Made by a program: the position numbers and the translations under genes. The notes under the pieces were generated by a model. That model was not told the DNA's origin. It was given only the letters and a program-made list of their open reading frames with translations, and did no database searches. A stretch of DNA of 64,000 bases from Mucilaginibacter achroorhodeus. GTDB lineage: Bacteria; Bacteroidota; Bacteroidia; Sphingobacteriales; Sphingobacteriaceae. This document shows, one piece after another, positions 35,444-45,100 of the stretch (position 1 is its first letter; every line of letters starts with the position of its first letter). The stretch lies in assembly GCF_007846095.1 (NCBI RefSeq), contig NZ_VOEI01000005.1, positions 124,001 to 188,000 on the forward strand. The letters run 5' to 3'.

Positions 35444-37621
35444 ATGCCATTCCCCTTTTACAAACAACCTGATCAAATGGATTGCGGCCCTACCTGCCTG
35501 CGCATGGTGGCAAAGCATTTCGGCCGTAATTTTAAGATCCAAACGCTCAGGCAGCTTTGCGAGATCAACCGCGAGGGGGTATCGCTTCTGGGCATTAGTG
35601 ATGCGGCAGAAAAGATAGGTTTTCGCTCTTTGGGGGCAAAGCTAAACCTGCGCGATTTAAAAGAAGCGGAATTACCCTGCATACTGCACTGGCGGCAGAA
35701 CCATTTTGTGGTACTTTATAAAATAAAGAAAAACAAATACTACATAGCCGACCCGGGAAGCGGCCTTGTTACCTTAAGCGAGGCAGGTTTCAGCAAAAAC
35801 TGGATCTCAGATGTTGAAGCTAACGAAGGTATCGCCCTGCTGCTGGCACCAACCCCTTATTTTTACGAGCAGGAAGATGAAAAGAATACTTCCGTTACCT
35901 GGAGTTTCCTGCTACGGTACCTGGTTGCTTACAGGCAATTGATCATACAACTTTTGTTCGGCTTGGGTATCGGCAGTTTGCTGCAGCTGATAACGCCATT
36001 CTTAACACAGTCGGTGGTAGATGTTGGTATCAATACACGCAACCTCAATTTTGTATATATTGTTATCATTGCCCAGGCGATGCTCATTATAGGCAGGGTA
36101 AGTGTAGAGTTTATCCGCTCGTGGATACTACTGCACATCAGCACACGGGTTAATATCTCTATCCTTACGGATTTCCTTATCAAACTCATGAAACTGCCCA
36201 TCAGCTTTTTTGATACCAAAATGACGGGCGATATCATGCAGCGCATGAACGATCAGCGGCGCATCGAAAGCTTTCTTACCGGCTCAACGCTTACCACGCT
36301 GTTTTCCATGTTCAACCTGGTCATTTTCTCCGTGGTGCTGGCCTATTACAACGTTGTAATATTTTTTGTTTACCTGGTAAGCAGTGCGCTTTACATCGGT
36401 TGGATAATGGCATTTTTAAAGCGCCGCAGGGAGCTTAATTACAAAAGTTTCGAGATATCCGCCAAAAATCAAAGCAGCGTTGTGCAGCTTGTAAGCGGCA
36501 TGCAGGAGATTAAATTAAATAACTGCGAACAGCAAAAGCGCTGGGAGTGGGAACATCTGCAAGCGCGCCTTTTTAAGTTTAATGTTAAAAGTTTAGCTTT
36601 AAGCCAATACCAGCAAGGCGGGTCTACATTTATCAATGAGGCTACCAATCTGGCCATCACCTTTCTAAGTGCTAAAGCTGTAATAGATGGCCAGCTTACT
36701 TTAGGTGCTATGATGGCTGTACAATATATCATCGGTCAGCTTAATGCGCCGGTACAACAATTTTTAACATTTATCCAGAACTTTCAGGATGCACGTATCA
36801 GCCTGGAACGCCTTAACGAGATACATGAAATGGCCGACGAAGAGCCAATCGAACGGGAGTTTAATCATAGCCTACCGCAAAATTTAAGTATCAGCCTTAA
36901 TAACCTTACTTTCAGATACCCGGGGGCGGGTAATGAACCCGTTTTGCAAAATATAAGCCTGGAGATACCGCAAGGCAAAACCACGGCAATTGTTGGCATG
37001 AGCGGTAGTGGGAAAACTACCGTCCTGAAGATTTTATTGCGTTTTTACGAACCTAACGCCGGAGAAATAAAAGTTGGCGGACAGCTATTGAGTAATATTG
37101 GCTTTAAGCGTTGGCGTAACGCATGTGGTGTAGTAATGCAGGACGGCTTCATCTTCTCAGACACCATTGAGCGCAATATTGCTGTAGGCGATGATCATCC
37201 TGATAAGGCTAAACTTGCTCACGCTATCAATGTAGCCAACATCCAGGATCTGATAGAAGGCTTGCCCCTGGGGCTCAAAACAAAAATAGGCGCTGAGGGG
37301 AATGGCATAAGCCAGGGCCAGCGGCAGCGGTTGCTGATTGCCCGGGCCGTTTACAAAGACCCGGAATATCTTTTCTTCGATGAAGCCACCAACGCGCTGG
37401 ATGCTAACAACGAGAAGGTGATCATGAACAATATGCAATCTTTTTTCACCGGCCGTACGGTGGTGATTGTGGCGCACAGGTTAAGTACAGTTAATAATGC
37501 TGACAACATTATTGTGCTGGAACAAGGCGCCATTATAGAACAAGGTAGCCATAAGCAATTAACTGCGCTTAAAGGCAAGTATTATGAACTGGTAAAAAAT
37601 CAATTGGAGTTAGGTGCCTGA
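35444..37621 (+). CDS. C39 peptidase-containing ABC exporter
   Basis: 725 residues. The N-terminal C39 protease is complete: Cys14 in QMDCGPTC, His87 in RQNHFVVLYK, Asp103 in YIADPG. Six transmembrane helices span about 160-440. The nucleotide-binding domain has Walker A (GMSGSGKTT, 518-526), signature ISQGQRQRL, Walker B with Asp646/Glu647 in YLFFDEATNALD, and the H-loop in VIVAHRLST. The family cleaves GG leaders and exports the mature peptide across the inner membrane. Its substrate is very probably the precursor at 33710. The HlyD-type partner follows immediately. No TolC-like gene is in the window. Confidence 0.95.
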   Translation: MPFPFYKQPDQMDCGPTCLRMVAKHFGRNFKIQTLRQLCEINREGVSLLGISDAAEKIGFRSLGAKLNLRDLKEAELPCILHWRQNHFVVLYKIKKNKYYIADPGSGLVTLSEAGFSKNWISDVEANEGIALLLAPTPYFYEQEDEKNTSVTWSFLLRYLVAYRQLIIQLLFGLGIGSLLQLITPFLTQSVVDVGINTRNLNFVYIVIIAQAMLIIGRVSVEFIRSWILLHISTRVNISILTDFLIKLMKLPISFFDTKMTGDIMQRMNDQRRIESFLTGSTLTTLFSMFNLVIFSVVLAYYNVVIFFVYLVSSALYIGWIMAFLKRRRELNYKSFEISAKNQSSVVQLVSGMQEIKLNNCEQQKRWEWEHLQARLFKFNVKSLALSQYQQGGSTFINEATNLAITFLSAKAVIDGQLTLGAMMAVQYIIGQLNAPVQQFLTFIQNFQDARISLERLNEIHEMADEEPIEREFNHSLPQNLSISLNNLTFRYPGAGNEPVLQNISLEIPQGKTTAIVGMSGSGKTTVLKILLRFYEPNAGEIKVGGQLLSNIGFKRWRNACGVVMQDGFIFSDTIERNIAVGDDHPDKAKLAHAINVANIQDLIEGLPLGLKTKIGAEGNGISQGQRQRLLIARAVYKDPEYLFFDEATNALDANNEKVIMNNMQSFFTGRTVVIVAHRLSTVNNADNIIVLEQGAIIEQGSHKQLTALKGKYYELVKNQLELGA

Positions 37622-37631
37622 TAAGTTTAAT

Positions 37632-38927
37632 ATGCCATTAAATAACGACATAGCAACATCCGCGCGTCATAGCGACGATATGCAGGATATCATCACAACG
37701 GTGCCATCATGGGTACTGCGATGGGGTACAACCGTGTTTTTCTGCACCTTAGTTTTGATCTTAAGCCTATCTGCACTTATCCGATACCCGGAAATCGTTA
37801 AAGCGAAGCTCAGCATCACGTCGCCGAATGTGGCAAAACCCGTGATACCCAAAATTACCGGCAGGTTAAGTAAATTACTTGTACAAAATAACCAGACTGT
37901 AAAAGCCGGCCAACCACTTGCCTATCTTGAAAGCACGGCAGATCATGCTCAGGTATTGCAACTCATAACTTCATTAACGCAGCTGCGGCAACAGTTTACA
38001 TCAGGAAACATTATTGCTGCTGATCTTTATGCGGCTAAACATTTCGATCAGCTTGGCGAATTACAGGGCGCGTTTCAAACCTTCAGTCAGTCCTTGTTGT
38101 CTTACAATACTGCCGTGCAAAGCGGCTTTCTGCTTAAAAAGCGGAATTACCTGCTCAACGACATTACCAGCCTTAATAAACAGGCCGAGCAATTAAACAG
38201 CGAACGCACTCTGCAACAACGCGATCTCGCGCTGGCTGAAGAAGACTATAAAGTACACCGCAAATTGGCTGATCAAAAGGTTGAAACACCTTCAGAGTTA
38301 AGGCAGCAGGAAAGCAAATATCTCGCCCGAAAATCGCCTTTGATACAAACTGATGCAGCTATCATAGCTGCCAAGACCAATTTATTGGCCAAGCAAAAAG
38401 AGATATTAGAACTGGATAACCAGGTTTCCGAGGAGAAGGCCAAATTTTCGCAGGCACTGAACAGCCTCATTAGCCAGGCCGAAGACTGGAAAAATAAATA
38501 CGTGTTAACCGCTTCTGAACAAGGAAAGATCTCTTTCGCCGGCAATATCCAACAAAATCAAATGGTGTCGCCATCTGCAGATGTATTTTACATTAATACC
38601 GGTAACGAGAAATATTTCGGTGAGATGAATATCCCGCAAGATAACCTGGGGAAGGTTAGGCAAGGACAGCAGGTTTTGGTGAAACTACGCAGCTACCGCT
38701 TTGAGGAATACGGCATGCTTAGGGGGCGTATAAGTTATATTGCTGATGTGCCTTACAAAGACAGCGTTTTTATTTCGAAGGTAAGCTTCGAAGCCAAAAG
38801 CTCCGATATGAAAAAGCCTATACAGCTAAAACAGGGTATGGTTGCCGATGCCGATATTATCACAGAAGATGCCACACTTCTGCAAAGGCTTACAAGAAAT
38901 ATTGTAAGGGCAATGAACTCTCAGTAA
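37632..38927 (+). CDS. HlyD-family membrane-fusion protein for the peptide exporter
   Basis: 431 residues from ATG 37632, 10 nt after the ABC gene; an in-frame GTG at 37614 would overlap it by 8 nt. One N-terminal transmembrane helix (about 27-50, VFFCTLVLILSLSALI) is followed by a biotinyl-lipoyl half-motif (VAKPVIPKITGRLSKLLVQNNQTVKAGQPLAYLES), a long coiled coil (about 80-280), the second lipoyl half (LTASEQGKISFAGNIQQNQMV) and a beta-barrel domain. It links the ABC exporter to an outer-membrane channel. It is the last gene of the peptide export operon. Confidence 0.93.
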   Translation: MPLNNDIATSARHSDDMQDIITTVPSWVLRWGTTVFFCTLVLILSLSALIRYPEIVKAKLSITSPNVAKPVIPKITGRLSKLLVQNNQTVKAGQPLAYLESTADHAQVLQLITSLTQLRQQFTSGNIIAADLYAAKHFDQLGELQGAFQTFSQSLLSYNTAVQSGFLLKKRNYLLNDITSLNKQAEQLNSERTLQQRDLALAEEDYKVHRKLADQKVETPSELRQQESKYLARKSPLIQTDAAIIAAKTNLLAKQKEILELDNQVSEEKAKFSQALNSLISQAEDWKNKYVLTASEQGKISFAGNIQQNQMVSPSADVFYINTGNEKYFGEMNIPQDNLGKVRQGQQVLVKLRSYRFEEYGMLRGRISYIADVPYKDSVFISKVSFEAKSSDMKKPIQLKQGMVADADIITEDATLLQRLTRNIVRAMNSQ

Positions 38928-39117
38928 AGGCCAGCGCTTCAACATTATTATTAGATGCGCAGTTGTAGAGGTTAGCTCTTGATATATAATAGTCTTGGGC
39001 ATGTTGTTTTAGCACGTCAGCGAGTACATCTGCAGCTTTTTTACGATAAGCACTAACCGGCCAGGTTGTCATTTTAATGGCTTTTAGATTAGGGAACTGG
39101 CTTACCGAAGAACCCAT
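38890..39117 (-). CDS. Small ORF of unknown status, possibly a gene remnant
   Basis: 75 codons on the opposite strand, overlapping the 3' end of the HlyD gene by 38 nt. A stop lies five codons upstream of the ATG. The middle part (AYRKKAADVLADVLKQHAQ) looks like an amphipathic helix with coding-like composition, but no family is recognised and the tail is read antisense to a conserved gene. It could be a decayed C-terminal fragment of a lost gene or chance. Confidence 0.2.
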   Translation of the reverse strand: MGSSVSQFPNLKAIKMTTWPVSAYRKKAADVLADVLKQHAQDYYISRANLYNCASNNNVEALAFTESSLPLQYFL

Positions 39118-39404
39118 GAATACGGTACATCACTTTCCGGTATTTACTAACTGCAGCAGCATATTATGTCGTTTACTTTGATCTTTACATTCAGCGACTT
39201 TTGATGTTTACTAACGATCTTGTTTGTGATTGGCTTAATAAACAGTGATTGTAACTTGTGACTAAGCCTTATAAGAAATTAGATCTAAGTGCTGCGATCC
39301 TTAACCTAAAAAATTATCTCAAGTTTTGAACTTGCCGTCCCATCTAATGTAAAAAGCTTAAATTTGAAATTGTTTATTACGAAACTACTTAGATTTCGTT
39401 ATCA
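38928..39404. other. Gap between the peptide export operon and the PUL 3 regulator
   Basis: 477 nt containing only the doubtful minus-strand ORF above. Near the right end, TAAATTTG at 39359-39366 matches the TAnnTTTG -7 box, 38 nt before the regulator ATG at 39405, and is its likely promoter element; a -33 TTTG at the usual distance is not seen. No hairpin terminator for the export operon was recognised. Confidence 0.4.
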
Positions 39405-41942
39405 ATGTCACTTCGTTCGAATCTTGTTTTAGTCATTTTGTTCTCGGTCATTTTTTGCGCCTTAAAAGGGCGTGGACAGGGCCTGCAATTCAATTCTAAC
39501 GATAGCCTCATGAGCAGGCGTACTTCCTATACCGTGTTTAGGGAAGCTCCCACCTTTCATGATAGCTTTGAAATGGCGTTTGATCTGTCCCTTTGGGATA
39601 ACGATCACCTGGGGTATGTATTTAACATTACAGATACAAAAAATAATTCCTATAGCTTAACCTACATCTATAATCATAATGGTTCGCCCACTCTGAATTT
39701 TAATATTGATAGCAAAAGCAATAAAATAGAGATACCGCTTGATATCGATCTGCTTAAGCGGCGCAAGTGGATGAAGGTTAAGGTGATTGTTGATCTTCTG
39801 AAAAATAGCGTCGGCATTATTATCAACGGCAAATCTTATCAGGCAAAGGGTTTCGGGTTCGATAAAAGTATTACGCCCAAAATAACTTTCGGGCTAAATT
39901 CACACTACTCAGATGTGCCTAAAATGGCAATCAAAGATCTTACGGTAACCAGCGGTGGTGATCTTTATCATTTTCCGCTTGATGAGTGGAAGGGAAATAT
40001 TGTACATACTGATGAAGGCGACCCTTTGGGTTTTGTTGATCATCCTAACTGGCTTATTAATGGATCTTTCTTTTGGGCATTAAAGTTTAAGCGGAATTTT
40101 AAAGAAGTAGCAGGGCTTAATTTTAACGATGCCACGCAACAATTACTAATGTTCAAAAGCGATTCTGTAGTGCGCTACAATCTACAATTGGATGCCATAG
40201 ATGCTAAACCATACGCCAACCCCAACCCGATAAAGCTGTTCCTGGGTAAAAGTTTTTTAAATGCAGATCAAGGCAAGTTGTACGAATATGAAGTGCAGCC
40301 GCGAGATACCGCCAGTAGTATTGTATCGCTTAATTTAAATACGCTTACATGGGAACGCATTGGTAAAGCCACCACTAAAGAGCAACGGCACCATCATAAT
40401 ATGTTCTTTGATAATACGGGCAGCAATTTTTACATTTTTGGCGGTTATGGGTCTTTCTCTTACCACAATGATTTTCTGGCGTATAATAAAGCGGCCGACA
40501 CATGGGAAACCTTAAGTTTTAAAGGCGACACCATTTTGCCAAGATTTTTCTCTGGCAGCAGCAAGGCTAACAATAAAAACGAGGTTTACATTTTTGGCGG
40601 CTATGGAAACCAATCTGGAAACCAGATTGTTGGGGGGCGGCACTTTTATGACCTTTACAAGGTTGATCTCAATAACCGAACCATCAAAAAGCTTTGGGAG
40701 ATCGATCCTTCAGGAGAGTCCTTTGTGTCAGCCAACAATCTTATCGTTTCAAAAGATGGCAAGTATTTTTACGCCCTTTGCTATCCGCACGAGAAACCTA
40801 AGACAGCACTGCGTTTATATAAATTTGCTATAAAGGATGGGGCGTACGAAGTTGTAAGTGGTGTTATTCCGGTAACATCAGAGCGCATTGAGAGTGATTT
40901 TAATTTGTTCTACGATGCCAAGCAGGACGAGTTTATTTGCACTGCACAGGAATTTACCTCGCCCGACCAATCCTCCATCCGAATTTATACCCTAACCGCC
41001 CCGCCAATAAAACAGAGCGTGTATCTGGCATCTTTAAAGCCCGAAAACAGTGGCATGAGAAGCCAATACAAATACATCATCTTCGGTGCACTATTGTTGC
41101 TGATAGGCTTTTCAGGTATCTATTTAGTCAGAAAAAGGAGGCATGGTAAAGTACCGCTAAAAGGCGAAGATGATATTTTACCTTCTTATAGAATTAATGC
41201 AAAAGACGCTGAGAAAAGGCCTGATAGCGTATACCTTTTTGGTGAGTTTACGGCTTACGATAAAGTTGGGAAAGATATTACGTATTTATTCAGTCCTAAA
41301 ATCAAACAGCTTTTTATCTTACTGCTATTGAACAGTAAGGATGGACAAGGGGTCGTCTCTAAAAAGATATCAGCCACACTTTGGCCTGATAAGGAAATAA
41401 CCAAAACCAAAAATATCCGCGGTGTAACCATTAATCACCTGCGCAATATTATTGCAGATATCAATGGCCTGGACCTAACATTTGTTAATGATACCTACTG
41501 CTTTTTATTGAGTAACGGCTTCCGATGCGACTATTTTACGTTAGTAGGTGAGCTTGATCGTTTGCAACGCGGCGAAATATCAGCAGAGCAGTTAGTTGAA
41601 GAACAGTTTGGGTTATTTGCCCGCGGATCTTTATTGCGTGATGTTCCTGAGAACTGGCTGGATGATTTTAAACAAAAGTTTGAGGAACAGTTGCTCAGCG
41701 TTGTCATTCCCGAAGTGAAGCGTATATATGAAACCGGCCATTACAAACAGGCTCTTGAACTTGCGCGTATTGCGCTCAATATGGATCCATTCAACGATGT
41801 TGCCATTAAGTACAAATTAAAGGCGGTACGCAGAATAAAAGGGGTGGAGCAGGCACGTAAAACTTACGATGATTTTGCGGCGGATTACGAGCGATCATTA
41901 GGCGGCCTATACGCCATCCCGTTTGATAAGATCTGTAAATAA
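39405..41942 (+). CDS. Membrane-tethered regulator: kelch-like exterior, SARP/BTAD-like DNA-binding interior
   Basis: 845 residues. A signal sequence (about 1-24) precedes an extracytoplasmic region with a concanavalin/LamG-like part (about 45-190) and kelch-like blades (FYIFGGYGSFSYHNDFLAYN, VYIFGGYGNQSG). One transmembrane helix lies at about 557-575 (IIFGALLLLIGFSGIYLV) followed by basic residues. The cytoplasmic half has a winged-helix domain (about 610-710, with SPKIKQLFILLLLNS, KKISATLWPDKE, RGVTINHLRNII) and a TPR/BTAD-type segment (HYKQALELARIALNMDPFND), as in SARP activators. It has no kinase or receiver. It precedes susC3 by 192 nt on the same strand, so it is the likely one-component sensor-activator of PUL 3. 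Confidence 0.82.
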   Translation: MSLRSNLVLVILFSVIFCALKGRGQGLQFNSNDSLMSRRTSYTVFREAPTFHDSFEMAFDLSLWDNDHLGYVFNITDTKNNSYSLTYIYNHNGSPTLNFNIDSKSNKIEIPLDIDLLKRRKWMKVKVIVDLLKNSVGIIINGKSYQAKGFGFDKSITPKITFGLNSHYSDVPKMAIKDLTVTSGGDLYHFPLDEWKGNIVHTDEGDPLGFVDHPNWLINGSFFWALKFKRNFKEVAGLNFNDATQQLLMFKSDSVVRYNLQLDAIDAKPYANPNPIKLFLGKSFLNADQGKLYEYEVQPRDTASSIVSLNLNTLTWERIGKATTKEQRHHHNMFFDNTGSNFYIFGGYGSFSYHNDFLAYNKAADTWETLSFKGDTILPRFFSGSSKANNKNEVYIFGGYGNQSGNQIVGGRHFYDLYKVDLNNRTIKKLWEIDPSGESFVSANNLIVSKDGKYFYALCYPHEKPKTALRLYKFAIKDGAYEVVSGVIPVTSERIESDFNLFYDAKQDEFICTAQEFTSPDQSSIRIYTLTAPPIKQSVYLASLKPENSGMRSQYKYIIFGALLLLIGFSGIYLVRKRRHGKVPLKGEDDILPSYRINAKDAEKRPDSVYLFGEFTAYDKVGKDITYLFSPKIKQLFILLLLNSKDGQGVVSKKISATLWPDKEITKTKNIRGVTINHLRNIIADINGLDLTFVNDTYCFLLSNGFRCDYFTLVGELDRLQRGEISAEQLVEEQFGLFARGSLLRDVPENWLDDFKQKFEEQLLSVVIPEVKRIYETGHYKQALELARIALNMDPFNDVAIKYKLKAVRRIKGVEQARKTYDDFAADYERSLGGLYAIPFDKICK

Positions 41943-41971
41943 TGTCTTCGTGCTTTACTGATTAATTTTCC

Positions 41972-42125
41972 GGTTAAAATTACTGTGGTTAACAAAAAAT
42001 ATAGGTTATTAACCCTTTTGTTAACCCATCTCTTAATACACCACAGTTTATACTTGTTCACCGGTTAACCAATTACAGGCCGTAACCAGGGCTTGCCTGC
42101 CGGCACTTATAAACCAATTTTAACC
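41972..42125 (+). promoter_or_regulatory. Cluster of GGTTAAC-type repeats upstream of susC3
   Basis: Six copies of GGTTAA/TTAACC lie in about 150 nt, starting at 41972, 41987, 42009, 42020, 42063 and 42120; two of them are the palindrome GTTAAC extended by GG or CC. Spacings of 15, 22 and 11 nt suggest same-face binding for some pairs. This is a candidate operator array for the adjacent regulator. AT-rich DNA makes TTAA common, so this remains a proposal. Confidence 0.35.
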
Positions 42126-42134
42126 AATTAATCT

Positions 42135-45100
42135 ATGGATGAAAACTCTACCAATTATGGTGTACGCCATTGCGCACGCTATGTTGCAAAACTGAAGGGG
42201 AGTATGGCATGTGGCCTGCTGTCGTTTTGGCTTTTGCTGCTGTGCATTAACGTAAATGCACAAACTATACCGGTTACAGGTGTAGTGTCAGACCAGTCGG
42301 GTGTTCTGCCCGGTGTGTCTGTTGCCATTAAAGGAACTACAACAGGTGCTGTTACGGATGTTAACGGCAAATATACCCTCAATGTAACCGGCGGCCAAAA
42401 GCTTGTATTCAGTTTTTTGGGCTATGCTACACAAGAGATTGTTTACAGTGGCCAAAAGCAATTGAATGTAAAGCTTGCAACAAATGCTTCAACTCTAAAT
42501 GAAGTTGTTGTTGTAGGTTATGGTACGCAACGCAAAGCCACGCTTACCGGGTCGGTAGCCAGTGTTACCGGAAGCGAGATCACCACAACTAAAAACGAGA
42601 ACGTATTAAACTCTTTAACCGGTAAAGTTGCAGGCTTAAGGGTAACACAAAATTCAGCCGAACCCGGCTCATTCGATAACTCTTTCAGTATACGTGGTTT
42701 CGGCGACCCGCTTGTGGTGATTGATGGTGTTCCCCGCGATAACATTACTCGCCTGGATCCGAATGACATTGAAAGTGTATCAGTGTTGAAAGATGCCTCT
42801 GCGGCTATTTATGGTGTTCGTGCGGCAAATGGTGTGATATTGGTAACTACCAAACGAGGTAAAAAAGGAACGCTTGAACTTAATTACTCCGGTACTTACG
42901 GCTTACAGGTACCATCCGGCTTGCCTAAACCCGTTGGCGCATTAGATTTTATGACGCTGGTTAACGAACAGCTATTGCACAACGTTAACGGCGGCCAGGT
43001 AAAATATTCCCAGGCAGATTTTGATGCCTTCCGTAACGGTACCCGCACAAGTACAGATTGGTACTCGCCGGTTATCAAAAACAGTGTACCGCAATCGCAG
43101 CACAACTTAAATGCAATGGGTGGCAGCGACAATACCAACTACTTTGTAAGTATGGGAATTACCCAACAGGATGGTTTTTTGCGCAGCAACGATCTTAACT
43201 ACAAACGTTACAACCTGCGCTCTAACTTAACTACCCGCATCACCAAAAACTTAAGTGTTGATGTAAACATTAATGGAACGCTTGATGAGAAAAATCAGCC
43301 ATATCAGGATGCATGGTGGATCATCCGCTCGTTTTGGCGCCAGGTACCAACGCAGCCAATCTACGCTAACAACAATCCGGCTTATTTGAACATTGGCGAG
43401 GTTGATGGCAGTAACCCGGTGGCCCTTGCAGATGCAGATGTGAACGGTTATCGTAAGTACACTAACCGCTGGCTGCAATCGCAGGTATCTGCAACATGGC
43501 AAATACCTTATGTGCAGGGCTTAAGTGCTAAAGGTTTGTTTGCTTATGATTACTATCACTCTAACAATAAGCTTTACCAAAAAACTTATAATCAGTACAG
43601 CTACGACGCCAACAGCGATACATACAGGCCTACGACCTACCAGTCGCCGGCAACTATTCGTAATGAGTCGTTTGAGCGCCCGGGCACTCTAATGCAGTTA
43701 TCTTTAAATTATGATCATACGTTTGGCGATCACAGCTTTACTGGTTTGTTGCTGTATGAAGAGAACCACCGCCAGCAGGACAACTTTTATGCACAGCGTG
43801 AGCTATCCCTGCCTGTAGACCAAATATTTGCCGGTAATGCACAAAACCAGATAGGTTCTGCCAACATCGGCGACATCTACGACTATGTGAACAAGTCGGT
43901 AGTTGGGCGTATCAATTACAACTACAAATCCAAATACCTTGCAGAGGTCAGCTTTCGCCAGGACGGCTCATCGCGTTTCTCGCCAACAAAACGCTGGGGC
44001 TTTTTCCCGGCAGCATCCGTAGGCTGGCGTATAACCCAGGAAGATTTCTGGAAAAATAGTGGTCTCTCGTTTATCAATGACCTGAAACTAAGGGCGGCTT
44101 ACGGTAAAGTAGGCGACGACTCGGCGTTGGCCTACCAGTTTCTTACTGGCTACCGTTATCCCGCCAATGGTTCTAACAACCAACTGCCGCCAGGCTCCGT
44201 GTTTGATGGCACGTTTGTGAACGCCGTTGAAAACCTGGGTATAGCTAACCAAAACCTTACCTGGTTCAACGCCGAAACCTACAACATCGGTTTGGATGCC
44301 GAAGCCTGGAATGGATTAATAGGTGCAACCTTTAACGTTTTCAGGCGCGATAGGTCAGGCTTGTTAGGTACGCAGATCTTAAATTTGCCAAGTGTGGTAG
44401 GTGCAACCCTGCCACAGGAAAACCTGAACAGCGACCGCACCCAGGGTTTTGAGATCGAGTTGAGCCACCGCAATCATATCGGTGCATTCAATTACAACAT
44501 CCGGGGTAATGTTGCCTATGCACGCACGCAAAATCGCACCGTTGTACAGGCGCGTTTCGGCAACTCACAGCTTAATTGGCACAATAACCAGAACAACCGT
44601 TGGAACAATATTTACTGGGGCTACGGCGCGGGAGGCCGCTATACCAACTACCAGGATATCTTGAACAACAATCAATTCGTATCACGCAACGCGGTGGTAG
44701 GGGATTATATTTACCAGGATTGGAACGGCGACGGACAGATCACCGGCGATGACGTACACCCAATAGCTTACAACAGCGCTCCACTAACAAACTTCGGTTT
44801 AACCATTGGTGGCTCTTATAAAGGGTTCGATTTTAACATGGTTTGGCAGGGTGCTACCGGTGTTACGGTATCATACCAGGAACAATTAAACATTCCACTA
44901 TGGGGAGGGGGCAGCGCATTAGCAATGTTTATGGACAGATATCACCCCACAGACCCCAATGCCGATCCGTACAACCCTAACACGGTATGGACGCCGGGCA
45001 ACTATGCTTTAACAGGAACCACTGCCGATGTTAATTCGATGTTCAACATCCAGGATGCATCTTTTGTAAGGTTAAAATCTGCTGAAATAGGTTACAGCCT

